A DNA stretch of 64,000 nt from Adiantum capillus-veneris (lineage: Eukaryota; Streptophyta; Polypodiopsida; Polypodiales; Pteridaceae): assembly GCA_014529385.2 (NCBI GenBank), contig CM043967.1, positions 8,584,501 through 8,648,500 on the forward strand. Reading direction: 5' to 3'. Shown here piece by piece: positions 22,921 through 35,037 of this stretch. The position numbers were made by a program, and so were the translations under genes. Under the pieces are notes generated by a model. It was not told the origin of the DNA. It did no database searches and saw only the letters and a program-made list of their open reading frames with translations. The first letter of the stretch is position 1. Every line of letters starts with the position of its first letter.

Positions 22921-24252
22921 AAATCTAAAAGATCACACTTTAGAGATGTCTTGAAAACACCCACCCAAGAGTTTGATTCAGTCTCTTTGGCTGAAACTAA
23001 GCTTCCATCCTGGTTAAACAAAGACACTCCTATTTGGATGTGTGGAGCTTCAAAAAATGGGAGTTTAAAACAAGAAGAATGTATTCTAGAAAGGGATTGC
23101 ACAGACGAAGCCTATGTACCTGAACCCTTTCCAGAGCATTTGTTTGAGCCATTTGAGCGGACTCAAATTTTAGCGACTATGGATGTATGTGTGAATACAT
23201 CTATGCCTACTCATTTTGCAATGAGGATGGCTACAACATACTTCCCATCCAAATGATTTCAACCCTCAACATTGAAGATGAAATGGAGGAACCCAAGAAA
23301 TTGAAAAAAGCTCAACAAGTCTTTTCAGATCTCTACTATGATGCAACAAATGAGTTAGATGAACACTCAGCTACCTCAGAAGATTCGGGGTCAGAAAAGA
23401 ACATGTGAGACCTAAGCTACTCTTGAAAGGAGGGGAGGAAAAGTTTTTTGACTTTCCTAACCAGAAATCAAGAAGACAAAAATGGTATAGACAAAAAAAA
23501 AGACACCAGAAACGTGAAAACACGACCTATGCCATCACTCTCCAGTAGAACACAATTCCTTATGCAGATAGATGCAAATGATTGTGTCAAGGAAAAATCA
23601 CTGGCAGATATCCTTCAAACAAAAATCCAAAAATGTCTAAAACATCGAGAAAAACAAGGAAGGATACTCAAGCAAAGCCAAACCAGCAGGATAAGGAGCC
23701 AACCATGACATGAGTTGAGCGGAAAAAGAAATATCAAGAGTTGAAAAAGGTTCTAAAGGAGATATATACGACTGAAATGGAAACCATGGAAGAGGATGGT
23801 AAGGATGTAATGAGTGTTCCCTCCCATTACAAGAAATATACTCTCCAAGATCAAAAAATCATAGTCGAACAACCTGTTAGGGAATTATGAAAACAAGGCA
23901 AGTCCTACGAAGGGCCCGAGAACGCAAAAAAGATAGACTTGGCTGAACCAGGGGAAGATCCTAGTTCTATCTACATTGCAGATGACCTAACAGAGGAAGA
24001 AGAAGAGCTTTTGCTAAGCTTGCTAAAATAATACAGAGATATCTTTGCTTGGTCTTACAAGGATCTCAAGGGAGTTGATCCAGAAATTTGTCAACATACC
24101 ATACCCATGAGAGATGATGCGAAACCAAGTAGACAAAGGCCATACACTTATAATGAAACATTTTCCAGGAAAATCAAAGAAGAGATTGAGAAACTAAAGG
24201 AAGCCAAATTCATTTACGAAATTGAACACATAGATTGGGTGTCTCCAATTGT
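22921..24252 (+). pseudogene. pol: Element B protease-RT linker and RT N-terminus
   Basis: Open pieces with stops cover a linker (22951-23256, 23187-23408, 23448-23708). The start of RT is recognisable (YRDIFAWSYKDLKGVDPEIC, then PYTYNETFSRKIKEEIEKLK and IDWVSPIV) and ends at the MITE insertion. Confidence 0.75.
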
Positions 24253-24539
24253 GGGTGAAAGCATGTTAACGTGTCATGCTTTTTCATGTCCCGACAATGC
24301 TAACTAGCACAATTTTGACATATGCTAACCAGTACAATAACTTGAGCTACATCTCCAAGATCTATGGCATATGATATATCAATAGAAAGCACTTGAAACA
24401 AGGAATCCAAATGTACAACCTCCGACAAATTTTGATATTATTTGTAAAAATTTTACCGGACGCCCAACTTTTTGAAGATGTGCTAACTTGAAACTGCTAA
24501 CTAGCACAAAAAGCGCGACATGTTAACATGCTTTCACCC
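24253..24539. mobile_element. MITE, 287 bp, in element B RT
   Basis: Terminal inverted repeats start GGGTGAAAGCATGTTAAC and match over about 23 bp with one mismatch. The flanks carry a 4 bp duplication TTGT (24249-24252 and 24540-24543). Removing the segment and one TTGT restores the RT motif SPIV-VVPKKNG. Subterminal copies of GCTAACTAGCAC lie near both ends. No coding capacity, so it is non-autonomous; TIR and TSD do not clearly match one superfamily I can name. Confidence 0.88.
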
Positions 24540-24543
24540 TTGT

Positions 24544-25000
24544 GGTAGTACCCAAGAAGAATGGAAAATTACAAGTGTGTGTCAACCCTAAACTTTCCTC
24601 TTTCAATCACTGAGCATGTTTTAGAACGAGTTGCAGGAAAAGAAGCTTATAGTTTCTTAGATGGATTTCTGGGATACAATCAACTTCTGGTTGACCCAAA
24701 AGATCATCATAAAACTGCTTTTGCAACAGTGCTGATTTTCCTAGACCAACAACGGTCAAGGGGGTTCAAGCCTTCATGGGGCATTGTGAATATTACAAAC
24801 GATCCATTTACATGTACGCTATAATTACAAAACCCATGTATAGCTTTATTATACACTTTGAATGGATTGAGGCATGTGAAGAATCCTTCATGAAGCTTAA
24901 GAAAAATCTCACCTGGGCTCCAATATTGAAAGCACCAAATTGGAATAAGATATTCCACATACATGTAGATGCTTCCAATTTTGCCATAGGTTGTATACTA
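24544..25000 (+). pseudogene. pol: Element B RT remainder, catalytic core deleted
   Basis: RT continues (VPKKNGKLQVCVNPK, FLDGFLGYNQLLVDPKDHHK) but jumps from the KTAFAT block near 24725 directly to the post-catalytic GVQAFMGHCEYYKR region near 24765. The Y-x-D-D segment (a few hundred bases) is missing. The RNase H start (FHIHVDASNFAIGCILAQPG) follows. Confidence 0.82.
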
Positions 25001-26655
25001 GCTCAACCAGGAGACGAGAAATTGACTTTTCTATTTCTTATGCTAGCCAACAGTTGAACATGGAAAAAAAGAATTCCACTACCACTGAAAGAGAAGGGTT
25101 AGGAATGATCTATGCCGTTAAAAAGTATAGACATTACCTATTAGCCAGCAAGTTTGTGTTCTTTGTAGACCACAAAGATTTGTTGTATTTGGTCAACAAG
25201 CCATGCAACACAGGAAGAATAGTGAGGTGGTTCATCATTCTTTTGGAATTTTATTTCACTGTGGTTGTAAAAAAGGGCACTACACATCAAAGAGCAGATC
25301 ATTTGTCAAGGATTATTTCAGGAGAATCACCTAAAGGGGTAGACAATCTACCAGATGCCTATTTGTTCTCCGTGGAAATGATACCTCGATGGTCGGAAAA
25401 CATGGTATCATTGATGACAATAGCTCAAGTGGATTCACAAATACCACTTCCTATTATGATTGGATTAATCGAGCAATTACCCATGTATCAATTATTAGCT
25501 GGTAGGCTATACAAAAGAAATCAAGATGGAATATTGCCCTTATGCATTAATCCTGAGAAGAAAAACCAATACCTAAGTCAAGCACATATTACCATAGTAG
25601 GAATTCACTTTGCGGAAGACCAAATTATGCAAAGAATCTTGAGACTTGGATTATTTTGGCTGACTATGAGGAGTGATGTTCTCTCTTTTGTAAAGGATTG
25701 TCCTCAATGTCAAAAACAGACACCCATACCTCATGTAACTTTGTTCCAAATATCGTCTGTTCCTAAGTGGAGTAACTATTTGTTCCAAATATCGCCTGTT
25801 CCTAAGTGGAGTAACTATTTATTCACTTACTTAACAAGCCGCACATTTCCTCAGGATATGAGTAAACATAGTCAAAGAGAAATTGAAACCGAAGCAAGAG
25901 ACTATGCTCTTATTAGGAACCAATTGTATCGGAGAGGTAAAGATCAACATTTGCATCTTTGTGCAAATGAAGACGAGTATAATCCAATTATAGAACAAGC
26001 ACATGCTGGATTAGCTGGAGGTCACTTTTCTAGTGAGACCATCGCAAGAGAAATCTTAATGGCAGGCATATGGTGGCCAACACTTTTTGTAGATGCCAAA
26101 GAATATGCTCAAAGGTGTGATGCTTGTCAACGAGCAAAAATGCCAACACGTGTAGATAGCATGCCCTTAAGACCAATGATGGGGGTTAGAGCTTTTGCAA
26201 AGTGGGGAATAGATTTTGTTGGACTGATACAGCCACCTGCTTATAGAACCCAAGCTCAATATATCATTTTAGCTACGGACTATTTGACCAAGTGGGCCGA
26301 GGCTAAAGAAACTCAAAAGAATGATTTCAGAACCAATGTTGCATTCTTATATGAGTATGTATTCACGAGATATGGATTGCCAATAGAAATTGTCAGTGAT
26401 CGGGGATGTCATTTTCTCAATGAGGTAATTGAGTATTTGTTTAATGAGTTTATGGTCATCCATAACAAATCAGCTCCCTATCACGCACAAGCAAATGGAC
26501 AAGTTGAGCATTCGAACAAAATTCTTAGCTCGGTACTGACTAAAGTGGTTAGTTCAGGATGGACAGACCGGGAAATGAGTCTCCATGTTGCTCTATGGGC
26601 TTATCGAATTTCATTCAAAACAGCTTTAAATGTCTTAATGCCATACTGCCAATAG
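24991..26655 (+). pseudogene. pol: Element B RNase H, doubled zinc module and integrase core
   Basis: A 554-codon open frame. RNase H continues (YASQQLNMEKKN, FVDHKDLLYLV, QRADHLSR). A first H2C2 module has His at 25583 and 25604 and Cys at 25699 and 25708 (DCPQCQ). An in-frame 39 bp tandem repeat follows (25742-25780 and 25781-25819; 13 residues, LFQISSVPKWSNY). A second H2C2 module has His at 26002 and 26023 and Cys at 26115 and 26124 (RCDACQRAK). The integrase core contains GIDFVG, VSDRGCHF and GQVEHSNK as the D, D, E segments. The frame stops at 26653-26655. Confidence 0.9.
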
Positions 26656-27260
26656 AATTTCTACTGCCCGACACTAAGGGTAGCTAAAAGTCTTGAGTGG
26701 ACTGGACATGAATTGTCAGAAAGACTTGAAGATTTTGAAAAACTAAATGAGCAAAGGCTAACTGCTGTAGCTCATATCTGTGCACAAAAGCAGAAAACAA
26801 ACAATTTTTTGATTCCCATCTAATAATAGAAATCTTCAAGAAAGGGGACTTAGTTTTAACCTATTCCCTTAAGCAACACATTTCCAAGTTTAAGAAAAAG
26901 GGAAACGAACCGTTTATCATTGAAGATGTATCTCCAAGTGGAGCAGTAAAGCTATCCACCCTAGATGGTGAACTAATGGCTAATTGAATAAGTGGATGCC
27001 GTTTAAACAAATACAATTTGTTGCTAACCAATGAATTGCTAGAAAGAATGCATGCAGCCAAGAAAAGGAGGATCAAATGATAGCAGGTTATTAATGAAGC
27101 CCAAGAGGAAGCTCGGATTCGGGTACTCAAATGGAAAGCTTCTCTCAGGAATCAACAAATACCGATTCCCGTCAACACTTTGGAAATAAATGACCGACAA
27201 TGGAAATTTCCTAAAGATGCCATATCAACAGATGATGAATGGTTAGACGGAATGGACCTG
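26656..27260 (+). pseudogene. pol: Element B integrase C-terminal region
   Basis: Stop-broken continuation of integrase: SERLEDFEKLNEQRLTAVA, then FKKGDLVLTYSLKQ and FIIEDVSPSGAVKLSTLDGE (an SH3-like integrase C-terminal fold is usual here), then NLLLTNELLERMHAAKKR. No chromodomain is seen, in keeping with a Tat/Athila-type element. Confidence 0.7.
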
Positions 27261-27660
27261 CGCATCAAGTACATCTCAACAATCATAGCATACATGCTTT
27301 GTTTGACACAGGAGCTAGAGTAAATGCAATCAGTTATTCCACATACAAGAAAGCAACATGTCAAGCATTGATAGCATGAATAGCAACAATCAAAGGATGC
27401 AACAAGAACCCAACCCCAACATGGGGAGTAGTCAACTTGAACGTGAGAGTACATGGACGTTCATGTCCTCATTAGTTTGTATGCTTACTAGATAAACACA
27501 TGAATGAGATGATGATTCTTGGAATTCCCTAGATGCGGACATACAAAGCAGTACCAGATTGGGATACAAATCAGCTCAAGCTATCACCTAAAGGCGGGCA
27601 ACTCATTGTTCCAATTGCACCAAGAAAGGAGGAATGGAAAGGAAGCAATCAGCAGACCGA
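27261..27660 (+). pseudogene. Second aspartic-protease-like domain, after integrase
   Basis: In one frame: a lead-in strand (VHLNNHSIHA), the catalytic-type LFDTGARVNAISYSTY (DTG at 27305-27313), then LNVRVHGRSCPH and the closing MMILGIP ... RTYKAVPDWD (near 27510-27560). This is the order of a retropepsin: D-T-G-A, then a hydrophobic-hydrophobic-L-G motif. It lies ~4.7 kb downstream of the element's own protease and after integrase. Stops TGA and TAG occur within it. It could be a second functional protease of the family, a captured domain, or a fragment of another element inserted here. Confidence 0.65.
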
Positions 27661-28320
27661 ACCATGAAGTAATTAATCTTCTGTATCCTCTCAACAAGCA
27701 AATGCTACAAGTAGCATGCAAGGAGTCAAATTTGGGTACCAAAAGCACAGCTTAAGGACAAGCCGATTCAAATCTGGGTGCCCAAAACGTTACCGACAAA
27801 ACCAAAGTCCAAGGGTCAAAACACAGAGACGAGCATCTCCGAGAAAGGAACCTAACTTGAAATGGATTTGGCAGAAAAAGGAGCACTTATGTTCACCACA
27901 AACTGTAAAACCAATCAAACAATGGAGAGTTAAGTCTCAAAAGACTCCACCACACCATTCCACACCTAGCAAACCAACCTACCAATGGCGAGAAAAAGCT
28001 CGACAATAGTCAAAAGTGCTACCAAACATCTTAGGCAATCAGCGTGCTGAAGCATCCTGATGGTACAATCAAACAGAGAGCACACAAGCTACAAGATTTG
28101 CTCTTTGGAAGACAGCATCAGAAAGCCTTGACATCAAAAACCCTTGAGTAATTACTGAAGACCCAGCTCTTGCACAACATAGTGGTTTGAATTGCATTGA
28201 TCTTCAAAGCATGGTAGAGCCAACCAAGGCTATGCATAAGACATGATTGTTCAAACCATGCACACAGTCATCCCAGAGTACGCCATCTAGGAGGGGTGGA
28301 AGAGCACCAAGCAATTAAGG
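27661..28320 (+). pseudogene. Basic tail region after the second protease domain
   Basis: Lys/Arg/Pro/Gln-rich pieces in several frames (for example QNQSPRVKTQRRASPRKEP at about 27800-27855) with many stops. No family recognised; a nucleic-acid-binding tail is possible. Confidence 0.4.
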
Positions 28321-29539
28321 GCAATGTTTGAAGAGGGAGGAAAAAGTTTGATATTAACGTGTGATTTTTTGCAAAACTACCTAATAATGCCCTCATAATT
28401 CATCATCAAGGAAAAATTCACTCATAATTCTTCCCGATGGTGGAAATAGTGTATAAACTATCAGAAAATAATAATAAAATAGTCCTTTTTGGTTATTTTT
28501 CATCATTTTTCTTGATAAGGCGACTTAAAAATGGAGAAATCTAACAAAAAATAGTAAAGCTGTGTTTATCAATGGATTTTATTAATTATTGGATTTTCAC
28601 TTTGCTTTTTTAGTGCATTTTGTTATTTTCTTTGATTTTTTCAATAAACAGGTCAAAAATTAATAATAAATAGCAAAGGACAGATGAAAAAATGAAGATA
28701 CAGTGGTGATCAGAAAGACAAGGTAGACAAGTACAAAAATTTTCAGTGAAATCGAAAGATGGAAGCGGGAAGCCTAAATTAGGCGGCCATACCTACTTTT
28801 GTAAAATTCTTGCAGAATGAGCTACAGGAATCCAATTGGGGAAATTTTTGAGTCTAACATAGATTTCATGGCCTAATAGGACTAACGGGGGAATCTGGGG
28901 GAAAATGGTTCGAAAAGCCCAGGTATAGATATCCCACTATGCTAAAACAACCTCATTTCCACTTGTCACCTTTGCAGAGAGAGCTTTTCGACCTCTTTCA
29001 CGCATACTTTCCGGAGTCTACAGTTGCCCGTTTTTGACACCATCTCACACGAGACATAAGGGGTAAGTTCTTTACTCATCAATGATCCATTTTGTATGAC
29101 CGGTAGCTAGTCTAAACCCCTAGAAAAAACCATAGAATCCGAGCAGTGCACGAAGACCTACGACCAAAAACTGACCATAGCTGCCTGTCAGCTCGACCAA
29201 ATCAAATGGGATTTGAACTATAGCATGCCCTAGCATAATAGAACCTTCCCATATCATCAGTTGACCATTCAGCAGGGATCGAGGGGGTCCCCAGTAGAAA
29301 AACTAGGTCTTTTGCAGATGCCAAAATTTGGTTCTGACTCCATAGACAGCTTGCCTACGAGGTTTATATACAATGTATATGATTGGTTTCGTGAAATCAA
29401 TTAAGCAAAGCCCTTGAAAAGAAAAAAATGGCTCGAAGGCTACAAAGCATCAAATTCAACATACAAGGTCAAACTGACTCCAAATGAGCTAGAATTGGAT
29501 GAGTTGCTTCACCACTATGTTGCGGAGAAGTCCAAAGCT
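28321..29539 (+). other. Element B noncoding stretch, AT-rich
   Basis: No supported coding frame. A purine-rich run GAAGAGGGAGGAAAAAG at 28331-28347 resembles an internal polypurine tract. Confidence 0.5.
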
Positions 29540-30514
29540 TCACAAGTGACAAACCAACTCAATAGGCAGTGTAGTCACAAAAATCAGTGATTTCAGAGTC
29601 GACAAAGCACAAAGTGATGCCGACAAGACCAAAACTTGGACCAAATTCAATTTAGGACTTGTTTTAGGTGTATACAATGTGTTTAGGTCAAAAATTTTAA
29701 GTTTTGCAAGAAAATTGTCACTGCTGTAAATAATCACGATTATTTACTTTTGCACTATTTTTGCTTGGAAATTGTATCATCACCTCACCTATCATGTGTA
29801 CACACATATTACATGCCGAAAATCAAGTATGAGCCAAAATGAGCATCTCATAACTTGAAAAATTGCCAAAAATTGCAAAGAAGTCTTTGCAAGTCAAATT
29901 TTGAGTTATGGACCACTTCTTTTGATCCAAATCACCTCATCTCACATACACAGAGTCTATACAGTGCCTAGAACCAATTTGTACCAAAAAATGTTGATTT
30001 TGATAGAAAAAGTTAATAATCACAATTATTCACTTTCTAGCCAAAATGGGGAATTTTGATATTCTGCCATTATACATCCAAAGTACATGAAGTGTTAAGC
30101 CCACTAGCCAAGTTTGAACCAATTTGGAGCTCAAATCTCAAATTTCCTTCTTATCTACTGTTTCAGAGACCTAAAGCCAAAATCTGGTACCATTTTCACC
30201 CTATGCATCCAAATGAGCCCATATTTCACTCAGAGCATGTATTTGGTATATACTTCAAGCTTGTGACGCCAAGTGTGCAAAAAGTTGGAGACATTACTCA
30301 ACTGTAAGTAATCGCGATTATTTACTTTGGTTGCAAATTTTTGTTTGAACTTTACAATTTTGTTCCTTGCATGTTTTTATGCATGTATCCTTGTTCAAAA
30401 ATTGATTTGAAGCAAACTTGAACCAAAATTGTCAGCATTTCAGACTAAAGGACATCTCGGAGAAAAATTCATCAAATCTGCTAACTTTGACACTCTATTC
30501 ACTGAACAAAAGCC
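29540..30514 (+). repeat. Element B 3' palindrome array
   Basis: Three copies of the leader palindrome: 29726-29747, 30012-30033 and 30304-30325, spaced 286 and 292 bp. The intervening DNA resembles the 5' leader repeats in style (TTGCCAAAAATT, CAAATTTG words). It lies between pol and the third ORF. Confidence 0.8.
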
Positions 30515-33500
30515 ATGCAAGCAGCAGAGAGAGCCAAGAAGAAGCTCAACCAAAAAGAAAAGTTGCAAGAACTACCCGCATACCAACTGGACCCCGATTC
30601 AGTAAAAACCGCCAAGGCAACCTATCTCTCAAAGGAACAGCTTGAGGAGCATCACACCACAGTGTTGACTGGCAGATTCAAGAGCGAGGTGGGACATCAA
30701 GTACAATTGCAACTCCTACCAAAATAAGTGTATGATGTCGCTGCCAAGCTTGAAACCAAAGATGCCAACCAACAGCTAGGACTCAGAGATTTTTATGAAC
30801 AAAAGCTGTGCGGAGTGGACTTCCAAAAAGCTTACGAGCTTTTGTCCACGATCAAGGAAGATGGAACTGCGCAGATTTTTGACCGCCAAGGGAACAAAGT
30901 TGGAGTGGTGATCACCAAGGAAACAATGGCAGAGGCACTCAGATTGCCCATAAAAGGGATGACAATGAGGGCAATGGATAGGAAGACAGCCGAAACTTTC
31001 ACAAAAGAAACTGCCGTGGCCACCTTTGCAGACCTTATTCATAAACAGGTTGAAGAGCCTGCCAGGTTATACCACCAACACTTCCACTTTGTGTCTAAGA
31101 GGCCACCAAGGTATACCACGCCCAATCATGGGGTTACCACCACCTTCACACAAGTCCTCAAGTCAATAACCAAGCAACCAATTGACCATGCTCAATATGT
31201 ATTGGCCACTTTGAAAGGAATAAAGAAAGAAGGAAAGATTACATACCTGGGTGCACCAGAGGTGTTGACAAGAATTGCATACCATGCCATCGGCATGGCC
31301 GAAAACCTACCACATGCCCCAGATCAAAACACTTGGATAGTGTCAGCTCAACCATCTCCTTGAGCTACAAGATTGGCCAAGGTATCCTACAAATCTGGTG
31401 AAGAATCGATTGAAAGCTCATAAAAAAGGCACAGCAGTGAGAGCTCGGATAATGAAGAAAAGAGAGCACGACGGGAGGAAATGAAAAGGAAAGCCATGGC
31501 ACCAAGAAGAGCCTGTTCAAAAGCAAGTCCGATTTGAAAGAGAGAAACATGCATACCAATGTAGCCATCAAGCACAAGGAAAGGACCCAAAAAAGCGGGT
31601 GTCTAGCGGGCTTAATAGACCAACAACCAAGAATCACACCAGGAAACAAGCTGAAGAACCCAGTGAAGTACTAGAACGGATGTACTGAGAAGTAGAAGCT
31701 CTAAAGTTGAAAGAAGCCAAAGAAGTGGCGAGAAAAGAGATAGAGGTAGAAGAACATCAAAAGAGAGCAGAGGAAACCACTGCACAAGGAGAAGCACAAC
31801 ATGCCCAAGGTGATGTGTCTCCCCGCATCTCTTCTCTTGTCTTTGAACACCAAGATCAAATAATGCCGAGGCCACCACCATCACCGACAATTAAAGACAC
31901 AACAAATGAGCCAATGAAAGAAGCAGAAGTTGAATAGGAAAAATCAGGTGAAGCTACACAAGAATCTGAACAGTAAGAAGCAGTGAAAATAGCACAACAA
32001 GTAGATGTCTCTACTCAAGAGAAGCAAAGAGAGAAAGAGCGAAAGAAAAAAAAAGGCAGCCAGTCCTGCACCAGAAGAGGACTCCACAAAAGTTGAGCAC
32101 ACAAGAGAACAAGAGGCCGAGGAAACACCCTCTACCTCAACACAACAAGATAAGGCCGAGGTACAACTCTCTCCCTCAACACAGAAAGATCAACAGCCAT
32201 AAGGGCAACAACAACAACCAACAACCATGATGCAGTCAAAGCTAAAAGAATCTGCAGAAACATCAAGGAAATTAACACAAAGCGAAGATTGGCAATCAAA
32301 TGATGAAGTCATCCTACAAGTGAACAAATATGCTAAGCAAATGCAGGAGATGACAGAAAGACTTCGATCAGCAGCACTTGGCCGTAGCACACGGGCCAAA
32401 GAGTTAGAGATGGTGATCAACGCACTCCAAGGGGAGTTAGACGACATACTTAATGTCATCACCGATCTCCAAAGGCAAGTGTAGGAGTTGAGAGTGGAAG
32501 CTGAACAGTATCATCTCGCAAGAGATAAACAACATAAAGAAATGGAGGAGCTGGGCGAGTTTCTTACCAAACTGTCAGATGCATGCAAAGCCAAGGATGA
32601 TCAGCTGACGAAAGTGACAAATAAACTTCTAACTACCACTCTATCAGCTCAAAAGATCCAAGTACAGTTAGATGTGGCCAATGCTTCTCTACAGTACTCA
32701 GAACAAAGAATCAATTATCAGGCGATATTCTTGCGGCAAATACAAGAAAATCCATTCGTCGCCTTGACTCCAAGGGAGCAGACAAGGTCTACAAGGCGTT
32801 AGAAAAGAAAAATAAAGACCTCGAGCTGGAGCTGAAATTAGAGCAGTCTCTGCGCAGAGACCTGGCCTTGATGCGGGTCCAAAGAGAAGATGAGTTGCTA
32901 AAGGAGATAGCTGAACTCAAACGAGTCAACCAACTACTAAGAGAGGGAAGGACAAAAACGTAAGAAGAGGTAGGCACTTCGGAGCAACCTCAATTAGAAA
33001 TCCCCTCAGTATCATTTGCTGACATGGAGACAGAGGCCATAGTAGAGCTGAGCGGCGAGGAAGAATTTCAGGTACCCATTATAAAAGAAGACACAGTGCC
33101 CATGATCCAACTCTCAAAGGCTGACAAAGATGCACTAAAGAAAAAAGTTACACATTAGGTATACGAGCAGTGGAAGGAACCAATGGATTGGGAGCTGAGA
33201 GTACTTCATTCCATCAATGTCACACAACTCACTCCCAATCAAAAATGCGCAATGGCACCAACAATCCCTACCCTACCCACTAATTAAAGTTGAGTTGCTG
33301 CAAGTAAAAGAAAGGCTTTACACCGACATGCAAGTTGAGGGTGCAGATAAAGACCACCCAAAGTGGAGGCTGAGTTGGCTGAACAAGAACCCAAGGTACT
33401 TGATTCTGTTCATGCGAGCACTTGCGGCCTTGCAAAAGGATCCTACCTTCTGTCCTATACCACAAGTAAGGACTTGGATAGCACATGAGGCACTACTAAA

Positions 33501-34068
33501 GAAGCAACCAACTTAGCTGAATTACCCTAGATTGCCTGCTCCCGAAAAGGGACAGCCAACTGAAGAATACATGGTGAAAACCCTAAAGGGCTCCATGTCA
33601 TTCTTTAAAAGTCTACCAGATTTGTCATGTGCTATGCTATACAAAATCTGCCAAATGCTGCTCACATGCATCGAAGTGTTCAATGAGCCAGAGCATGCAG
33701 ATGTCCCTTGGATGTCATTCCTTGAGGGTAAAAAAGGTTTGTGCTATGATCTCAGTGACCAACCTTCCGAAGAAGTCCTCTATGGCTTCTACACCAAATG
33801 CATGTTTCTACCTTCTCACAATATGTTGGCATCCGAGGAAGCGTTCTACACAGAATTATTCACTTGGCAAACAAAGATATTTTCACCAGTGATCAACAAT
33901 CTAACCTCAAGGTTTGTAAGCTACGTAGAAGTGGAGCTAAAAAACAGAGTAACTATGCAGTTCTTGCAAGTGCCAGATAAGGAACGGGAAATCAGATATC
34001 AAAAGGCTCTAATAGTGCTTAAAGACCACCTCACCAGCCGCCAGCCCGAAGACTACTTCAGCCCATAA
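30515..34068 (+). pseudogene. Element B third ORF: long coiled-coil-rich protein, unknown
   Basis: About 1.18 kb codons in sense orientation between pol and PPT, now broken. N-terminal part (30515-31363): KKKLNQKEKLQELPAYQLDP, DFQKAYELLSTIKEDGTAQI, ITKETMAEALRLPIKG. Middle (31700-33160): strongly charged Glu/Lys/Gln stretches of coiled-coil type (TERLRSAALGRSTRAKELEM, ALEKKNKDLELELKLEQSLR, EIAELKRVNQLLREG). C-terminal part (33217-34068): a globular-looking block (HPKWRLSWLNKNPRYLILFM, PWMSFLEGKKGLCYDLSDQP, EAFYTELFTWQTKIFSPVIN) ending 28 bp before the polypurine tract. Stops lie at 30725, 31361, 32200, 32482, 32800 and others, with an A-run frameshift near 32050. I see no signal peptide or membrane segment, so it is not obviously envelope-like. 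Confidence 0.7.
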
Positions 34069-34092
34069 AGCTGTGTCAAGGGACGACACAGG

Positions 34093-34108
34093 CGAGGAGG
34101 GGGGGATT
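34093..34108 (+). other. Polypurine tract of element B
   Basis: The purine run GCGAGGAGGGGGGGAT just before the TGTTAGTAGC start of the 3' LTR. Confidence 0.85.
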
Positions 34109-35037
34109 GTTAGTAGCAAGCTAACACAGATACCACGGATACAATTTTTTGGAGTTCTCATTGTAAAAGCACTTATTATTTTGATAATCACGAATATTAT
34201 AACTCCTCATTTTTGGATAAACCTTGTAATTGATGAGCCGGGGCTACAAGCTTCCAGATTGTATCAACTTGTCATTACCCATCTTTGGTAGAACTCTCAG
34301 ATTATTAGTTTTGACCACCAAAAACCTTGGCTAAGGTATAAAGGCCAATTTTTGTAAGTTATTATTAAGTTTTGGATAATGAAATACACAGTGTGAGCTA
34401 ACGGCGCTCACTCCTCTCCTTCTCGCGCTTCCTACTCCATCCCCGGTTGTCACATTGCCAGTCGCATTTGTTGCATTGCAACCACAGGTAAGAGCTCTAC
34501 GCATCGGCGTAAACACATCACGATATTTTGTAGCTTTTGACGTCGCTGACCTACGGCCTAATTATATCATAACTAAAAATTTACACTTTCAAATAAAAAA
34601 CTAAGCATAAGCCGGGTATTGGGGCATCATTGCTAAGCATTTAGATGCATTCTGGGTTGAAAACGACTAGGTCAAAAATCCACTGCTGTTAATAATCGCG
34701 ATTTTGGCACTTGACCTGAAGTGGGATTTGAGACCATAAGCATGTGTGCTTAGGTCTTATAAACATGTCCTAGAAGTTTCGTTACATTTGGATGTCATTT
34801 TATGTTGCAACGGATGTGATTTGTTTGTCGATGAGCGATTGGCTTTTAGTGATTTCTGTCACTTGAGTGTAGCATGAGTTAGATGCGAGTAGTTAGTTGT
34901 TTTCCGAGAGATTGACACCCTCTTGTAGCCTCTATGCACTAGTCAAGTCAGCTTCATCCCATGGATTGACAATTTAATCATGGTTCTCGCTAATACTGCA
35001 ATAATATAGGATAGTGAGGTTAGACACGCGTCCCACA
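34109..35037 (+). repeat. Element B 3' LTR, 929 bp
   Basis: Starts TGTTAGTAGC and ends GTCCCACA. A TATA box (TATAAA, 34337-34342) is about 230 bp in. It contains two partial versions of the palindrome (near 34175 and at 34688-34706, TTAATAATCGCGATTTTGGC). Length and ends resemble the 913 bp LTR of element G. The flank begins CTATC. Confidence 0.9.

Noticed and set aside
30515-34068. Third ORF of B as an envelope gene
   Set aside because: It has the right position but no visible signal peptide or membrane segments; the content is coiled-coil-like and charged.
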